This document shows positions 36,818 to 47,020 of a DNA stretch of 64,000 bases, piece after piece. Source of the stretch: Gammaproteobacteria bacterium Ga0074134 (GTDB lineage: Bacteria > Pseudomonadota > Gammaproteobacteria > Ga0077554 > Ga007554); NCBI GenBank assembly GCA_001464965.1, contig LNEJ01000049.1, forward strand, positions 43,199 through 107,198, written 5' to 3'. A program made the translations under genes and the position numbers. Numbering within the stretch: position 1 is the stretch's first letter; each line of letters begins with the position of its first letter. The notes under the pieces were generated by a model. It saw nothing but the letters and a program-made list of their open reading frames with translations. It had not been told where the DNA came from and searched no databases.

Positions 36818-38491
36818 TCAATCCGTTACCGCCCCTTGGCTGGCGCTGGACACCAGTCTGGCGTATTTCGCCAGCACGCCGCGGGTATAACGGGGTTTGG
36901 GCGGCTGCCAGCTCGCACGGCGACGCGCGAGCTCTTCATCGGAGACGTTGAGTTGCAGCAGCCGTGCTTCGGCATCAATGGTGATGCTGTCACCCTCTTG
37001 CACCAAAGCGATGGCGCCACCCACCGCGGCTTCAGGGGCGACGTGGCCGACGACCATGCCATAGGTGCCGCCGGAGAAACGTCCGTCTGTAATGAGGCCG
37101 ACGCTGTCACCTAATCCTTCACCGATGATGGCAGAAGTAGGGGAGAGCATTTCACGCATGCCCGGGCCTCCTTTGGGGCCTTCGTAACGGACCACAACCA
37201 CATCGCCCGCCTTGATTTTTTGGTCAAGGATGGCTTGCATGCAGGCTTCTTCGGAGTCATACACGCGTGCCGGGCCAGTGATTTTAGCGTTTTTCACACC
37301 GGTGATCTTGGCCACGGCGCCTTCGGTTGCCAGATTGCCTTTGAGAACGGCCAGATGCCCTTGTGCGTACACGGGGCTGTTCCAGGGGCGAATCACATCC
37401 TGATCGGCGCGTGGCTCGGCGGGTATGTCCTCCAAGACTTCGGCGATGGTCTGGCCGGTGATGGTGAGCGCGTCGCCGTGCAGCAGGCCGTGATCAAGCA
37501 GCATTTTCATGACTTGCGGCACACCACCTGCACGGTGCAGATCCGTCGCCACGTATTTTCCGGAAGGCTTCAGATCGCACAGCACCGGCACACGGCCACG
37601 CATTGTTTCAAAGTCATCTATACTCAATTCCACGCCAGCGGTGTGTGCAATGGCCAGAAAGTGCAGCACGGCATTGGTGGAACCGCCTACGGCCATGATG
37701 ACGGCGATGGCGTTTTCGATGGACTTGCGGGTGATGATGTCCAGAGGCAGGATTTGTTTTTTGATGGCCTGCACCAGCACTTCGGCGGATTTGGCGGTAT
37801 TTTCGGCCTTCTCTGCATCTTCCGCCGCCATGGTGGAGGAATACGGCAGACTCATGCCCATCGCTTCAAAGGCCGAGGACATGGTATTGGCGGTAAACAT
37901 GCCGCCGCACGACCCCGCGCCGGGACAGGCGTTGCGCTCGATACCCGTCAATTCTTCTTCGTCGATTTTATGCGCGGTGAATTGGCCTACCGCCTCAAAA
38001 GCACTCACCACGGTGAGATCGCGCCCACGGTAATGGCCGGGCTTGATGGTGCCTCCGTACACGAAAATCGCGGGGATATTCAAGCGGGCGATGGCGATCA
38101 TTGCGCCCGGCATGTTTTTGTCGCAACCACCAATAGCGATAACACCGTCCATGCTCTGGCCGTTGCACACGGTTTCGATGGAGTCAGCAATCACTTCGCG
38201 CGAAACTAGCGAATATTTCATGCCCTCCGTGCCCATGGATATGCCATCGGAAATGGTGATGGTGCCGAACAGCTGCGGCATCGCGCCCGCCCTCTTCAGC
38301 GCCTGCTCCGCACGCGCCGCGAGGCTGCCTATGCCCATATTGCACGGTGTAATGGTGCTGTGGGCATTGGAAATGCCGACGATAGGCTTGTCGAAGTCCC
38401 CATTGGTAAAACCCACAGCGCGCAACATGGCGCGGTTAGGAGAGCGCTGCACGCCTTGAGTGACTGTTTTGCTTCTGCGATTGTCGGACAT
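36818..38491 (-). CDS. ilvD: dihydroxy-acid dehydratase
   Basis: 557 residues. Iron-sulfur ligands are visible in [26 protein letters not shown] and [31 protein letters not shown] and [20 protein letters not shown] are the other family signatures. The length corresponds to the shorter [2Fe-2S]-type branch. It makes branched-chain 2-oxoacids from 2,3-dihydroxyacids for isoleucine and valine, linking with ilvA in this window. Confidence 0.95.
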   Translation of the reverse strand: MSDNRRSKTVTQGVQRSPNRAMLRAVGFTNGDFDKPIVGISNAHSTITPCNMGIGSLAARAEQALKRAGAMPQLFGTITISDGISMGTEGMKYSLVSREVIADSIETVCNGQSMDGVIAIGGCDKNMPGAMIAIARLNIPAIFVYGGTIKPGHYRGRDLTVVSAFEAVGQFTAHKIDEEELTGIERNACPGAGSCGGMFTANTMSSAFEAMGMSLPYSSTMAAEDAEKAENTAKSAEVLVQAIKKQILPLDIITRKSIENAIAVIMAVGGSTNAVLHFLAIAHTAGVELSIDDFETMRGRVPVLCDLKPSGKYVATDLHRAGGVPQVMKMLLDHGLLHGDALTITGQTIAEVLEDIPAEPRADQDVIRPWNSPVYAQGHLAVLKGNLATEGAVAKITGVKNAKITGPARVYDSEEACMQAILDQKIKAGDVVVVRYEGPKGGPGMREMLSPTSAIIGEGLGDSVGLITDGRFSGGTYGMVVGHVAPEAAVGGAIALVQEGDSITIDAEARLLQLNVSDEELARRRASWQPPKPRYTRGVLAKYARLVSSASQGAVTD

Positions 38492-38745
38492 GGTTATATT
38501 CCTTGATGAAGAGAAAAATGCAGGCAGATCTTGCTGGGAATTATCAGTGATATTGGGTCAAGAAGAAAGCGGAAGTCGCAGACGTAGGTCAGGCAACCGG
38601 TTCGCGCCAACCTGACCCGCCGCCCTGTGTCCTCTGTGGCAAGAACCTGTTCACGATTTCGATCAAGGGACGTAGCGCAAGGCAAAAATGGCCGAAAAAG
38701 CGGAGCATACACGGAGTATGTGAGCACAAGAGGCCACAAAAGAAC

Positions 38746-41142
38746 CTACCGCGTCAGCCCCATATACAGCATCGGCAATTTCTCCGGCAGGCGCTGCACA
38801 TGATCCACCACCATGTAGTTCTTCGCACCAAAAATGCGTGACACGTATTGGTCGGCATGGGGGTCGAGGCTCATGCAATAGGTGAGAATGCCATTGCGAT
38901 TCATCTCTTCCACCGACTTTTTGGCGTCGAAGCGCAGGTATTGCGGGTCACGCACATCGACATCGGCAGGCTCGCCATCGGTGATAACCAGCAGTAGTTT
39001 TTTGCCGGACGACTGATGCTTCAGGAACTGGCCGGCGTGGCGGATCGCCGTGCCCATGCGCGTCGAGAGCTGCCCGGTCATGCCCGCGATTCTGGCCCTG
39101 GCCTTCTCGTCATAAGGCGCGCCGAAATCCTTGAAGCGGTAGTATTCCACGTCATGGCGGCCATTGGAGGCGAACCCATGAATGGCAAACGGATCGCCGA
39201 TCTTGTTCATGGCATCGGCGAGCAGCACCGTGGCCTCGCGTGACAGCGAGAGCACCGAACTCTCCGAACCACGCACCAGCTCGTTGGTGGACTCAGACAG
39301 ATCCAGCAATACCAGAACCGACAAATCACGCACCTTGCGGATATTGCGCATCATGATGCGCGGGTCGGGCATTTCGCCCTGGCGTATTTCGATCATGGCG
39401 CGAATCGCGGCGTTGATGTCGATCTCGTCGCCATCCTCCTGCTTGCGCAGGCGCTGCACACCCTGCGGCTGCATGGCCTCGATCAGATATTTCAGGCGGC
39501 TGATGATGGGCTTGTTCTTGGCCACAATGTCATCAACGACGGACAAGTCACCAAACTGAGTACGCTTTTCCAGCAACGTGCACCAGCTCGGGCGCTCCAG
39601 CTGGATCTGGTAATCCCATTCGTGGTAGTGATAGGGCGGGGAAACCGGCTCCTTGCCTTCCATTTCATTATAGCTCTTGCCCTCGTCCTCGTAGGGAAAC
39701 AGCTCGGTGGGCAGCACCCAGATCTCCTCGGCGTCATCGCCCGCCGTCTCCACGTCGATCTCGTTGACGAACTCCATCAGGCTGACATGCTTGCGCACCT
39801 GCTTGGACGCGCCCCAGGTGGCCTCCAGGCTTTTGGCAAAATCGAATTCCTCGAACTCCCAGAAATAGCGGTTGTCATCGCGGTAGGGCGCACGCAGCAC
39901 ATCGGTGCGCGGATTAAAGGCAAGCCGCATCTGCGTAAGATCATGCGCCAAGGTAACGCCGATGTCCCAGGAGATCCGGTTGGTGTCCAGCGGCGACCCG
40001 CCTCCCGCCACACTCGCAGAACCCTGCGCTGGCGCTCTTCCCTGTGCAGCGTCGGCGAGGTTTTGCTGTGCCTGCCGGAACAGGTCGCGGCCCTTTTGAA
40101 TCCACTCATGATCGTCATGATAATCGGGATCGAGCAGCGCCCGCGCCAAGCGATTGAGATAATCACCTACGCTTGCCTGCTGGTCAGGGGTAATGTTGTG
40201 TAGCACGGCCCACAGTTGGCGCAAACCGGGGAAGGCGTTGATCGCGAGCTGCTCCACCCGCGCGTCCTCGATGACAGAGACCACCGCCATTTGCAGCGGG
40301 TTCAGACTTTCCGCGGAGATGGGCGCGCGCGAATAGACGATATGAGCGGCGGCATGCGCCGCAGTAGCACGGTAAAGTTCAAGGCCGGGGATGCCCTCGA
40401 AATCATCGTAGGCGTCCGGCAGATGAATGAAATAATTCTCGATGAAGGGCTGGTAACCCTCGCGGTTCTCGAAATCGCCGCTGGTGGGGCGCATAAAGAA
40501 ATCCCGGCCCCACAAGGCACGCAAGTAGATGTTGATGCGCCGCTGCACATCCACAAACAGCGTACCCTTGCGCTCCTTTTGCAGCACCGCCAGCGCTTCT
40601 TTGCTTTCCAGCCCAAAATACCGGACCTGCTCGGGATAATCGGTGCGGTGCGCCTGCGCGCCCCATAGCGCCCAGCGCCGCAGGCCACCCAAGGTAAGCT
40701 GGCTAAACAGCACGTCTAGCTTGTCCAGCATCGGACGCAGCCCACGCGGTGCCTGGGCGATCAGGTGATTGAGCAATTGCAGGTAGCCACGGAACAACTG
40801 CTCATCGCCCAGCCGCTTGGCGGCGACAGGCGCGGTGGCGAAAATCATCTCGATCACCGCACCGCTGGTCTTGGACGCCATCATCATCGCGGTCTGCACC
40901 AGATCAGGCACGGCGTCCTCGCCGATTTCCCGCGCCACCTCCGGAGCCTCCTGGATATAGGTGATGACCAGCTCGATACCGCGCCCAAGGTTCTTCAGGC
41001 CCTTTGCGCCTTGCAGGTAATCTTCCAGCCCTCTCGGGCTGAACACCTTTGTCGCCTCCTGCCACGAAGCACGCAGTACGCCCGCAGCGTGCTCACCCAG
41101 TTCGTCGAGGATATCCTGATAGTCTTCGAGATTGATTGCCAT
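38746..41142 (-). CDS. cbbO: CbbO, Rubisco activase von Willebrand-domain subunit
   Basis: 798 residues. The C-terminal ~200 residues are a VWA domain with the MIDAS metal site VLVLLDLSESTNE and later MGTAIRHAG and VITDGEPADVDV. The large N-terminal part is alpha-helical and family-specific. CbbO binds a CbbQ hexamer and together they release inhibitory sugar phosphates from form I Rubisco, as shown for Acidithiobacillus ferrooxidans. It lies downstream of cbbQ on the same strand with 180 bases between. The acidic central stretch is also seen in relatives. Confidence 0.94.
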   Translation of the reverse strand: MAINLEDYQDILDELGEHAAGVLRASWQEATKVFSPRGLEDYLQGAKGLKNLGRGIELVITYIQEAPEVAREIGEDAVPDLVQTAMMMASKTSGAVIEMIFATAPVAAKRLGDEQLFRGYLQLLNHLIAQAPRGLRPMLDKLDVLFSQLTLGGLRRWALWGAQAHRTDYPEQVRYFGLESKEALAVLQKERKGTLFVDVQRRINIYLRALWGRDFFMRPTSGDFENREGYQPFIENYFIHLPDAYDDFEGIPGLELYRATAAHAAAHIVYSRAPISAESLNPLQMAVVSVIEDARVEQLAINAFPGLRQLWAVLHNITPDQQASVGDYLNRLARALLDPDYHDDHEWIQKGRDLFRQAQQNLADAAQGRAPAQGSASVAGGGSPLDTNRISWDIGVTLAHDLTQMRLAFNPRTDVLRAPYRDDNRYFWEFEEFDFAKSLEATWGASKQVRKHVSLMEFVNEIDVETAGDDAEEIWVLPTELFPYEDEGKSYNEMEGKEPVSPPYHYHEWDYQIQLERPSWCTLLEKRTQFGDLSVVDDIVAKNKPIISRLKYLIEAMQPQGVQRLRKQEDGDEIDINAAIRAMIEIRQGEMPDPRIMMRNIRKVRDLSVLVLLDLSESTNELVRGSESSVLSLSREATVLLADAMNKIGDPFAIHGFASNGRHDVEYYRFKDFGAPYDEKARARIAGMTGQLSTRMGTAIRHAGQFLKHQSSGKKLLLVITDGEPADVDVRDPQYLRFDAKKSVEEMNRNGILTYCMSLDPHADQYVSRIFGAKNYMVVDHVQRLPEKLPMLYMGLTR

Positions 41143-41324
41143 GTTTCAAGGGTCCAGAGGTCAGAGATCAGTGCGTGGGCCAAATCAAACGTTGCGGATC
41201 CGGCATGCCGCATGATCGAATCCATTGGCTCCGCCTGCGGCATGAGCCAACCTACGCATCTCCAGTGGCCGGGAATCGGGGGCAGCCAGGGGCGCGGCTT
41301 TCACCGCCCCCAGTCTCCTGATGC

Positions 41325-42128
41325 CTAAAAAAACGTCGTTACCGCCGCATCCAGCGCATCGCGCATATCGGGGTCGTCGGTGATCGGACGCACCAGGGTA
41401 ACGCGGCAGGCGTTTTGCGGATCAACGCCCTTGGCGATGAGCGAGCCTGCGTATACCAGCATGCGGGTAGAAATGCCTTCATCCAGGCCGTGCCCCTTAA
41501 GGTTGCGGGCACGCTCGGCGATGTTCACCAGCTTGCCTGCGACATCATTGCTGACGCCGGTTTCATGCGCCACGATCTCGGTTTCGACATCATGCGACGG
41601 ATAGTTGAAATCCAGCGCGCCGAAACGCTGCTTGGTGGATTGTTTCAGATCCTTCATCAGGCTCTGATAGCCCGGATTATAGGAGATGACCAGCTGGAAA
41701 TCGGGATGGGCCTGCACCAGCTCGCCTTTCTTTTCCAGTGGCAGTATGCGGCGCGCATCGGTGAGCGGATGAATCACCACCGTAGTGTCCTGGCGCGCCT
41801 CGACGACTTCATCAAGGTAGCAGATCGCACCATAACGGGCGGCGATGGCGAGCGGTCCGTCCTGCCAGCGCGTGCCGCTGGCATCGAGCAGGAAGCGCCC
41901 CACCAGATCGGAGGCTGTCATGTCTTCATTGCAGGCGACGGTGATCAGCGGCTTGCCGAGTTTCCACGCAATGTATTCGACAAAGCGCGTCTTGCCGCAG
42001 CCGGTCGGGCCTTTCAACATCATCGGCATGCGCACGGAATAGGCCGCCTCATACAGCTCGATTTCATCCGCAACCGGGTGATAATAGGGTTTTTCTGTTA
42101 CCAGGTACTGCTTGATCACGTCGTTCAT
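41325..42128 (-). CDS. cbbQ: CbbQ, MoxR-type AAA+ Rubisco activase
   Basis: 267 residues. Walker [14 protein letters not shown] near residue 40, Walker [12 protein letters not shown], sensor region [23 protein letters not shown], and the C-terminal STRMLVYAG lid match the MoxR/CbbQ/NirQ clade. The hexamer uses ATP to remodel inhibited Rubisco, with CbbO as the adaptor. A MITE-like element and a terminator separate it from cbbS, unlike the tight cbbLSQO spacing usual in form IAq operons, so it may have its own promoter. Confidence 0.94.
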   Translation of the reverse strand: MNDVIKQYLVTEKPYYHPVADEIELYEAAYSVRMPMMLKGPTGCGKTRFVEYIAWKLGKPLITVACNEDMTASDLVGRFLLDASGTRWQDGPLAIAARYGAICYLDEVVEARQDTTVVIHPLTDARRILPLEKKGELVQAHPDFQLVISYNPGYQSLMKDLKQSTKQRFGALDFNYPSHDVETEIVAHETGVSNDVAGKLVNIAERARNLKGHGLDEGISTRMLVYAGSLIAKGVDPQNACRVTLVRPITDDPDMRDALDAAVTTFF

Positions 42129-42220
42129 GGTTCACTTGCTCCAAAATGTTTAACCACCAAGGCGCCAAAAATCTTGCGCTTTAAATTCTTGGGCGGCGCT
42201 CTGGCGCCATGGTGATTAGG

Positions 42221-42377
42221 CCGAATGTTTCATAAATTCGCGTGATGATCGCGCAGGATTTTGTTTTACAGGGGAATTTTGCGAGGGAACGGCGTAGTGA
42301 TTGATACGTCCGGCTGAGCAAAAATTTTCTGTAAAACAAAAGACTAGCGAGGGCGCACGAATTTATGAAACATTCGG
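42221..42377. repeat. family B MITE-like palindromic element between cbbS and cbbQ
   Basis: CCGAATGTTTCATAAATTCG at the left is mirrored by CGAATTTATGAAACATTCGG at the right. Further inward TTTTGTTTTACAG pairs with CTGTAAAACAAAA, giving imperfect inverted arms of about 60 bases around a short centre. No ORF. A partial copy of one arm lies at 63829-63855. Confidence 0.75.
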
Positions 42378-42392
42378 GTTATACCCATCTCC

Positions 42393-42429
42393 AAAAAAAA
42401 CCCCCGCCACCTTGCGGCAACGAGGGTTC
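42393..42429 (-). terminator. cbbLS terminator
   Basis: On the minus strand AACCCTCGTTGCCGCAAG and GTGGCGGGGGTT form a stem followed by TTTTTTTT. It lies 40 bases past the cbbS stop and before the MITE-like element, so cbbQO is probably expressed by readthrough or separately. Confidence 0.8.
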
Positions 42430-42469
42430 TTTCATATGCAGGGGCGGCGGACTCGCCGCCCTTACAGAT

Positions 42470-42826
42470 TTAAACCGTCTTACCGCGATAGACAACCATG
42501 GCAGCACCCTGGGACTGGGCAAAATTGTCATACCCAATCAGGCGGATGTGGTTATCGGGGTTGGCCCTGTGGCAAGCCTCGGCTTCAGCCAGGATCTTGT
42601 TCACGTCGGTCTCGCCGAACATCGGCAGTTTCCACATATACCAGTAGTCATCCATCAGGTTTTCTGGCTCGACGTGCTCAACGGCCGGGTTCCAGCCCTT
42701 TTTGACGAGGTATTCCACCTGCTTGCGGATGTCGTCCTGCGTCATCGCCGGCAGGTAGGAGAAGGTCTCGAACTTGCGGCTGGCGGGATCGCTCAGGCGT
42801 GACTTGTAATCTTGCATTTCACTCAT
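42470..42826 (-). CDS. cbbS: Rubisco small subunit, form IA
   Basis: 118 residues. [26 protein letters not shown] and [21 protein letters not shown] are form I small-subunit blocks. From memory, the [15 protein letters not shown] insertion near the N-terminus resembles the non-carboxysomal IAq type more than the shorter Halothiobacillus carboxysomal small subunit. It follows cbbL by 58 bases, in which a palindrome lies, and is followed by a terminator. The subunit caps the L8 core of the hexadecamer. Confidence 0.95.
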   Translation of the reverse strand: MSEMQDYKSRLSDPASRKFETFSYLPAMTQDDIRKQVEYLVKKGWNPAVEHVEPENLMDDYWYMWKLPMFGETDVNKILAEAEACHRANPDNHIRLIGYDNFAQSQGAAMVVYRGKTV

Positions 42827-42847
42827 TTTTCAACTCCTCTGTGTGTG

Positions 42848-42872
42848 GTAGGGTGCGTTTCACGCACCCTAC
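42848..42872. repeat. palindromic repeat between cbbL and cbbS
   Basis: GTAGGGTGCG, TTTCA, CGCACCCTAC is a perfect 10-bp stem with a five-base loop. Nearly the same palindrome (AGTAGGGTGCG..) occurs at 61988-62014 between nrdJa and nrdJb. In both places it sits in a short intergenic space of an operon. Confidence 0.8.
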
Positions 42873-42884
42873 GTTGCTGCATGT

Positions 42885-44309
42885 TTATTTGTGTGCCACG
42901 TCCAGCTTGTCGACGGTATCGAACTCGAACTTGATCTCTTTCCATGTTTCCATGGCGATCTTCAGTTCGGGGCTGCTCTGAGCGGCCTTGGTCAGAATTT
43001 CCTTGCCAACCTTCTCGATCTCAATACCTTCGTTACGTGCCTTCACGCAGGCTTCCAGTGCCACACGGTTGGCCGCGGCGCCCGCCGCGTTGCCCCAGGG
43101 ATGGCCCAAGGTGCCGCCACCGAACTGCAGAACGGAGTCATCGCCAAAGATGCTAACCAGCGCCGGCATGTGCCAGACATGGATACCGCCAGAAGCCACG
43201 GCGAACACGCCGGGCATGGAGCCCCAGTCCTGATCGAAGAAAATGCCGCGTGAACGGTCTTCAGGAATGAAAGACTCACGCAGAATATCGATCCAGCCCA
43301 GGGTCGCTTCGCGGTCGCCTTCCAGCTTGCCAACCACGGTACCGGTGTGCAGATGGTCACCGCCGGACAGGCGCAGGATCTTGGCCAGCACGCGGAAGTG
43401 AATACCGTGGTGCGGGTTGCGGTCAAGCACGGCGTGCATGGCGCGATGGATGTGCAGCAGCATGCCGTTGTCACGGCACCAGTTGGCCAGACCCGTGTTG
43501 GCGCAGAAACCGCCAGTGATGTAATCGTGCATGATGATCGGCGCGCCGATTTCTTTGGCATGCTCGGCACGCTTGTACATCTCTTCCGGGGTGGGGGCCG
43601 TTACGTTCAGGTAGTGGCCTTTGCGCTCGCCGGTCTCACGCTCCGCCTTGATGGTAGCTTCTTGCACGAAGTCAAAGCGCTGCCTCCAGCGCATGAAGGG
43701 CTGGCTGTTGATGTTCTCATCGTCTTTGGTGAAATCCAGACCACCACGCAGACATTCGTATACGGCGCGGCCGTAGTTCTTGGCGGACAGGCCGAGCTTG
43801 GGCTTGATGGTGCAACCCAGCAAAGGACGGCCGTACTTGTTCATGATGTCGCGCTCAACCTGGATACCCATGGGCGGGCCGCCGCAGGTCTTGACGTAGG
43901 CGATGGGGAAGCGCACGTCTTCCAGACGCAATGCACGCACGGCCTTGAAGCCGAACACGTTACCCACCAGCGAGGTGAAGACGTTGACCACGGAACCTTC
44001 TTCGAACAGGTCAATGGGGTAGGCAATAAAGGCGTAATAGCAGGTATCGTCGCCAGGCACGTCTTCGATGCGGTAAGCGCGGCCTTTGTAATAATCCATG
44101 TCGGTCAGCAAGTCGGTCCACACCGTGGTCCAGGTGCCGGTAGAAGATTCAGCGGCCACGGCAGCGGCAGCCTCTTCACGATCTACGCCAGGCTGCGGGG
44201 TGATCTTGAAGCAGGCCAGGATATCGGTGTCCAGGGGGGTGTATTCCGGCATCCAGTACGTTTGACGGTACTCTTTAACGCCGGCGTTGTATTTCTTTGC
44301 AACTGCCAT
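42885..44309 (-). CDS. cbbL: Rubisco large subunit, form IA
   Basis: 474 residues, full length. Catalytic elements: TIKPKLGLS (Lys), [16 protein letters not shown] with the carbamylated Lys and the Mg-binding Asp-Glu, HIHRAMHAV and [21 protein letters not shown] (loop 6). From memory, the N-terminal [18 protein letters not shown] and C-terminal EFDTVDKLD are very close to the carboxysomal form IAc of Halothiobacillus. Rubisco carboxylates ribulose-1,5-bisphosphate. It heads a cbbLS unit divergent from a LysR gene and not attached to the shell operon 11 kb away. Confidence 0.97.
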   Translation of the reverse strand: MAVAKKYNAGVKEYRQTYWMPEYTPLDTDILACFKITPQPGVDREEAAAAVAAESSTGTWTTVWTDLLTDMDYYKGRAYRIEDVPGDDTCYYAFIAYPIDLFEEGSVVNVFTSLVGNVFGFKAVRALRLEDVRFPIAYVKTCGGPPMGIQVERDIMNKYGRPLLGCTIKPKLGLSAKNYGRAVYECLRGGLDFTKDDENINSQPFMRWRQRFDFVQEATIKAERETGERKGHYLNVTAPTPEEMYKRAEHAKEIGAPIIMHDYITGGFCANTGLANWCRDNGMLLHIHRAMHAVLDRNPHHGIHFRVLAKILRLSGGDHLHTGTVVGKLEGDREATLGWIDILRESFIPEDRSRGIFFDQDWGSMPGVFAVASGGIHVWHMPALVSIFGDDSVLQFGGGTLGHPWGNAAGAAANRVALEACVKARNEGIEIEKVGKEILTKAAQSSPELKIAMETWKEIKFEFDTVDKLDVAHK

Positions 44310-44527
44310 AGGTGACTCCTTCTAGGGGATGGAAAATTTTTTCGATTATTCAGTCAAAACGTCCCACGCAAACTATCCCGAGCGGGGCCCGCTGTAAGGT
44401 ATTTCTGGTGAGCCGGAAAATCAACACTACCTTAGTGGACATTACTATGCCAACTTTTGATTATAAATAATATTCAGTATTTTTTATTATCAGCATAAGA
44501 TATTCTTATCTATATGAGCATCATATT
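44310..44527. promoter_or_regulatory. cbbL/cbbR divergent control region
   Basis: A 218-base spacer between cbbL and the divergent LysR gene. Near the regulator is the palindrome ATAAGATATTCTTAT (44495-44509) followed by CTATATG, a LysR-type T-N11-A pattern. It is the probable CbbR operator for both genes. Individual -35 and -10 boxes are not assigned. Confidence 0.55.
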
Positions 44528-45508
44528 ATGATGAAGAATATCACGCTCCGCCAGCTTAGAGTATTCGAGGCCGTCGCGCGCCACTCCAGTTACACACGCG
44601 CCGCCGACGATCTGCATTTGACGCAACCAGCGATCTCCATGCAGATCAAACACCTGGAAGACAATGTCGGTCTGCCGCTGTTTGAGCAGATCGGCAAGCG
44701 TATTTATCTGACCGAGGCGGGACGCGAGCTTCATCACTACAGCCGCCTTGTCATGCAACAACTCACCGACGCCGATGCGGTATTGTCGGAACTCAAGGGG
44801 GTGACGCGCGGGCGGCTCAACATCTCGGTGGTCAGCACCGCCAAACACTTTGCCCCTTATCTCCTTGCCATTTTCAGCAAACGCTTTGAAGGGGTGACGG
44901 TCAGCCTGAATGTCACCAACCGCGAGACGCTGCTGCGCCAGCTTGCTTCCAACGAGCGGGATATGGTGATCATGGGCGTGCCCCCCAAGCAGAACGATAT
45001 CGTCGCCGAGCCGTTTATGGAAAACCCGCTGGTGGTGATTGCGCCCTACGATCATCCGCTGCGCCAGGAGCGCAACATTCCGCTGGAGCGGCTGCAACAC
45101 GAGACCTTTCTGATGCGCGAGCAGGGCTCCGGCACGCGCATCGCCATGGAGCGGTTCTTTGCGGAACACAATATTCACCTGATCAGCGGCATGGAGATGG
45201 ACAGCAACGAGGCCATCAAACAGGGGGTGCAGGCCGGGCTGGGGCTGGGGATCGTTTCCGTTCATACCGTCAACCTGGAAATAGAGGTCAAACGCCTTGC
45301 CATTCTCGATGTCGCCTCGTTCCCAATCGTCCGCCAGTGGTATCTGGTCCACCAGCGCGACAAACGCCTCTCCCCGGTGGCCCAGGCGTTCAAGGAGTTT
45401 ATTCTGAACGAGGCCAAGGGACTGCTGGAGGCCATGCGTGGCGGGGGAGTTCCGGCACAGGTGTCGAACAAGAGCAAAAAGACCGCAAGCGCGAAGAAAA
45501 ATCCGTAG
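44528..45508 (+). CDS. cbbR: CbbR-type LysR transcriptional regulator
   Basis: 326 residues. The winged helix-turn-helix lies in LRQLRVFEAVARHSSYTRAADDLHLTQPAISMQIKHLE (about residues 7-45). The effector domain follows with GLFEQIGKRIYLTEAGRE, NPLVVIAPYDHPL and LGLGIVSVHTVNLE. Its divergent position next to cbbL identifies it as CbbR, the activator of Calvin cycle genes, which senses metabolites such as RuBP or NADPH. A basic tail (KKTASAKKNP) ends the protein. A similar LysR gene lies 4 kb on. Confidence 0.9.
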   Translation: MMKNITLRQLRVFEAVARHSSYTRAADDLHLTQPAISMQIKHLEDNVGLPLFEQIGKRIYLTEAGRELHHYSRLVMQQLTDADAVLSELKGVTRGRLNISVVSTAKHFAPYLLAIFSKRFEGVTVSLNVTNRETLLRQLASNERDMVIMGVPPKQNDIVAEPFMENPLVVIAPYDHPLRQERNIPLERLQHETFLMREQGSGTRIAMERFFAEHNIHLISGMEMDSNEAIKQGVQAGLGLGIVSVHTVNLEIEVKRLAILDVASFPIVRQWYLVHQRDKRLSPVAQAFKEFILNEAKGLLEAMRGGGVPAQVSNKSKKTASAKKNP

Positions 45509-45518
45509 CAGCAACATA

Positions 45519-45830
45519 TCAGGGCAAATCTTTCTGCCTGCGCATTACCTCGGTATCGGAGACCAGCGCCATCAGGTGATGGCCGCGGCGTATCATCTTG
45601 GCCAGATCCTCCATGACCTCATTGAGCCGCTCCGGGGGCACGACCATCAGAAACAGGATATTGCTGTCGATGTCCATCAACCCATGCTGAATGCCGGAAG
45701 CCCCGGCGCCGCGTGCATCCACCACTGTGTACCCGCTCACCGAATGACGCTTCGATAGTTCGATAAACTGCGCCTCAAGCTCCGCCGTCGCAATGATACG
45801 GACCAATTTCTCTGCTACTAATTTCACCAT
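45519..45830 (-). CDS. PII-like bicarbonate-transport regulator (CPII/SbtB type)
   Basis: 103 residues. The ferredoxin-like PII fold is suggested by KLVRIIATAELEAQFIELSKRHSVSGYTVVDARG, and NILFLMVVPPERLNEVMEDLAKMI is the C-terminal strand-helix. The central loop is short and lacks the uridylylated tyrosine of GlnB. Location directly downstream of sbtA matches CPII of Thiomonas and SbtB of cyanobacteria, which bind adenine nucleotides (and bicarbonate, for CPII) to control the transporter. The regulation is inferred. Confidence 0.82.
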   Translation of the reverse strand: MVKLVAEKLVRIIATAELEAQFIELSKRHSVSGYTVVDARGAGASGIQHGLMDIDSNILFLMVVPPERLNEVMEDLAKMIRRGHHLMALVSDTEVMRRQKDLP

Positions 45831-45862
45831 ACTCTTTCCCCCGGGTACCTATCTCATGCAGC

Positions 45863-46840
45863 CTAGCGCGCAAGCCATTGAGCCAATTCATAATACAGCG
45901 GAATACCGAAGATGACATTAAACGGAAAGGTCACCCCCAGCGACAATGTCAGGTAAAAGGACGGGTTGGCCTCGGGGATCGCCAGCCTCATGGCGGGCGG
46001 CACCGCGATGTAGGAGGCGCTCGCAGCCAGCACTGCAACGAGAGTGACACCACCCACGCTGAACCCCAGAATGGCGTGCCCCACCAGCAGGCCGATTGCC
46101 CCGCCGATCAACGGCATGATTATCCCAAAACCCACCAGAAACACACCCACCTTGCGGAACTCACCGATGCGCTTGGCCGCTTCCAAGCCCATTTCCAGCA
46201 GGAACAGCGACAGGACGCCCATGAATATTTGATCATAAAACGGCATGATTTTTTTCAGGCTGGCGGGCGTGGCGACCACCCCCACCACGATTGCACCAAG
46301 AAGGAGAATCACGCTGCCGTTGGTAAAGGCATCCCGGAGAAGTTCCCTCGTCACCGAGTGGCCACCGCCATTACTCTGCACCTCCGTACCCACACGCGAA
46401 AACTTGGCCAGCAACAGGCCGATGATGATCGCCGGGGACTCCATGATGGCGAGCATGATGATCGGATAGGTTTCATGGGCGACGTTCTGCACTTCCAGGA
46501 ATGCCAGGGCGGTCAGAAACGTACCCGCGCTGACCGAGCCGTAATGGGCGGCGATCGCCGATGAATTCAGGGGGTCGATGCGCCCCAGCCAGCGCAGGAT
46601 GGCGTAGGCCAGCAACGGTAGCAAAAAACCCAAGGCAAGCGCGGCCACCACTGCATCGACCGCCGCACCGAAGTCCGCCTTGGCCAGCTCAATCCCCCCG
46701 TGCAGCCCAATCCCCAGCAACAAGTAAATGGACAAGGTCTTGGATAGATCTGCGGGAAACTTGAGATCGGAGCGTATCACCTGCGCGAGGAATCCAAGCG
46801 CAAAAAACAACACCGCCGGAATGAGAAGATTGGAAAGCAT
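45863..46840 (-). CDS. sbtA: SbtA-type sodium-dependent bicarbonate transporter
   Basis: 325 residues with about ten predicted transmembrane segments. GIGLHGGIELA, AIAAHYGSVSAGTFLTAL and ESPAIIIGLLLA fit the SbtA (DUF897) family. SbtA imports bicarbonate with Na+ across the inner membrane, raising cytosolic inorganic carbon for the carboxysome. The PII-like gene follows by 32 bases. The GATAG-N8-CTATC palindrome lies upstream. Confidence 0.9.
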   Translation of the reverse strand: MLSNLLIPAVLFFALGFLAQVIRSDLKFPADLSKTLSIYLLLGIGLHGGIELAKADFGAAVDAVVAALALGFLLPLLAYAILRWLGRIDPLNSSAIAAHYGSVSAGTFLTALAFLEVQNVAHETYPIIMLAIMESPAIIIGLLLAKFSRVGTEVQSNGGGHSVTRELLRDAFTNGSVILLLGAIVVGVVATPASLKKIMPFYDQIFMGVLSLFLLEMGLEAAKRIGEFRKVGVFLVGFGIIMPLIGGAIGLLVGHAILGFSVGGVTLVAVLAASASYIAVPPAMRLAIPEANPSFYLTLSLGVTFPFNVIFGIPLYYELAQWLAR

Positions 46841-46935
46841 CGTACACCTGCCTCGTTTTAATGCGTTAGCGAAAACATCAGGCTAATGATGCATTGGAAA
46901 GTGGATAAATAAAAATAAGAAATAAATTACCTTTA

Positions 46936-46953
46936 GATAGATATATATCTATC
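46936..46953. promoter_or_regulatory. palindromic operator upstream of sbtA
   Basis: GATAGATATATATCTATC is a perfect 18-base palindrome in the AT-rich 180-base spacer between sbtA and the SulP gene. A GATAG-N8-CTATC site of identical spacing lies upstream of the SulP gene and the second LysR gene. Confidence 0.6.
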
Positions 46954-47020
46954 ATTTGGGGGCAGCACTGCTAATCATACAGCTTGCCATTTTCGTTCAG
47001 TTTACCCGCCCCCTATGTTG

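Noticed and set aside
37220-38209. 329-codon open frame antisense to ilvD
   Set aside because: Shadow frame of a conserved metabolic gene.
43347-44315. 322-codon open frame antisense to cbbL
   Set aside because: Shadow frame; cbbL on the other strand is unambiguous.
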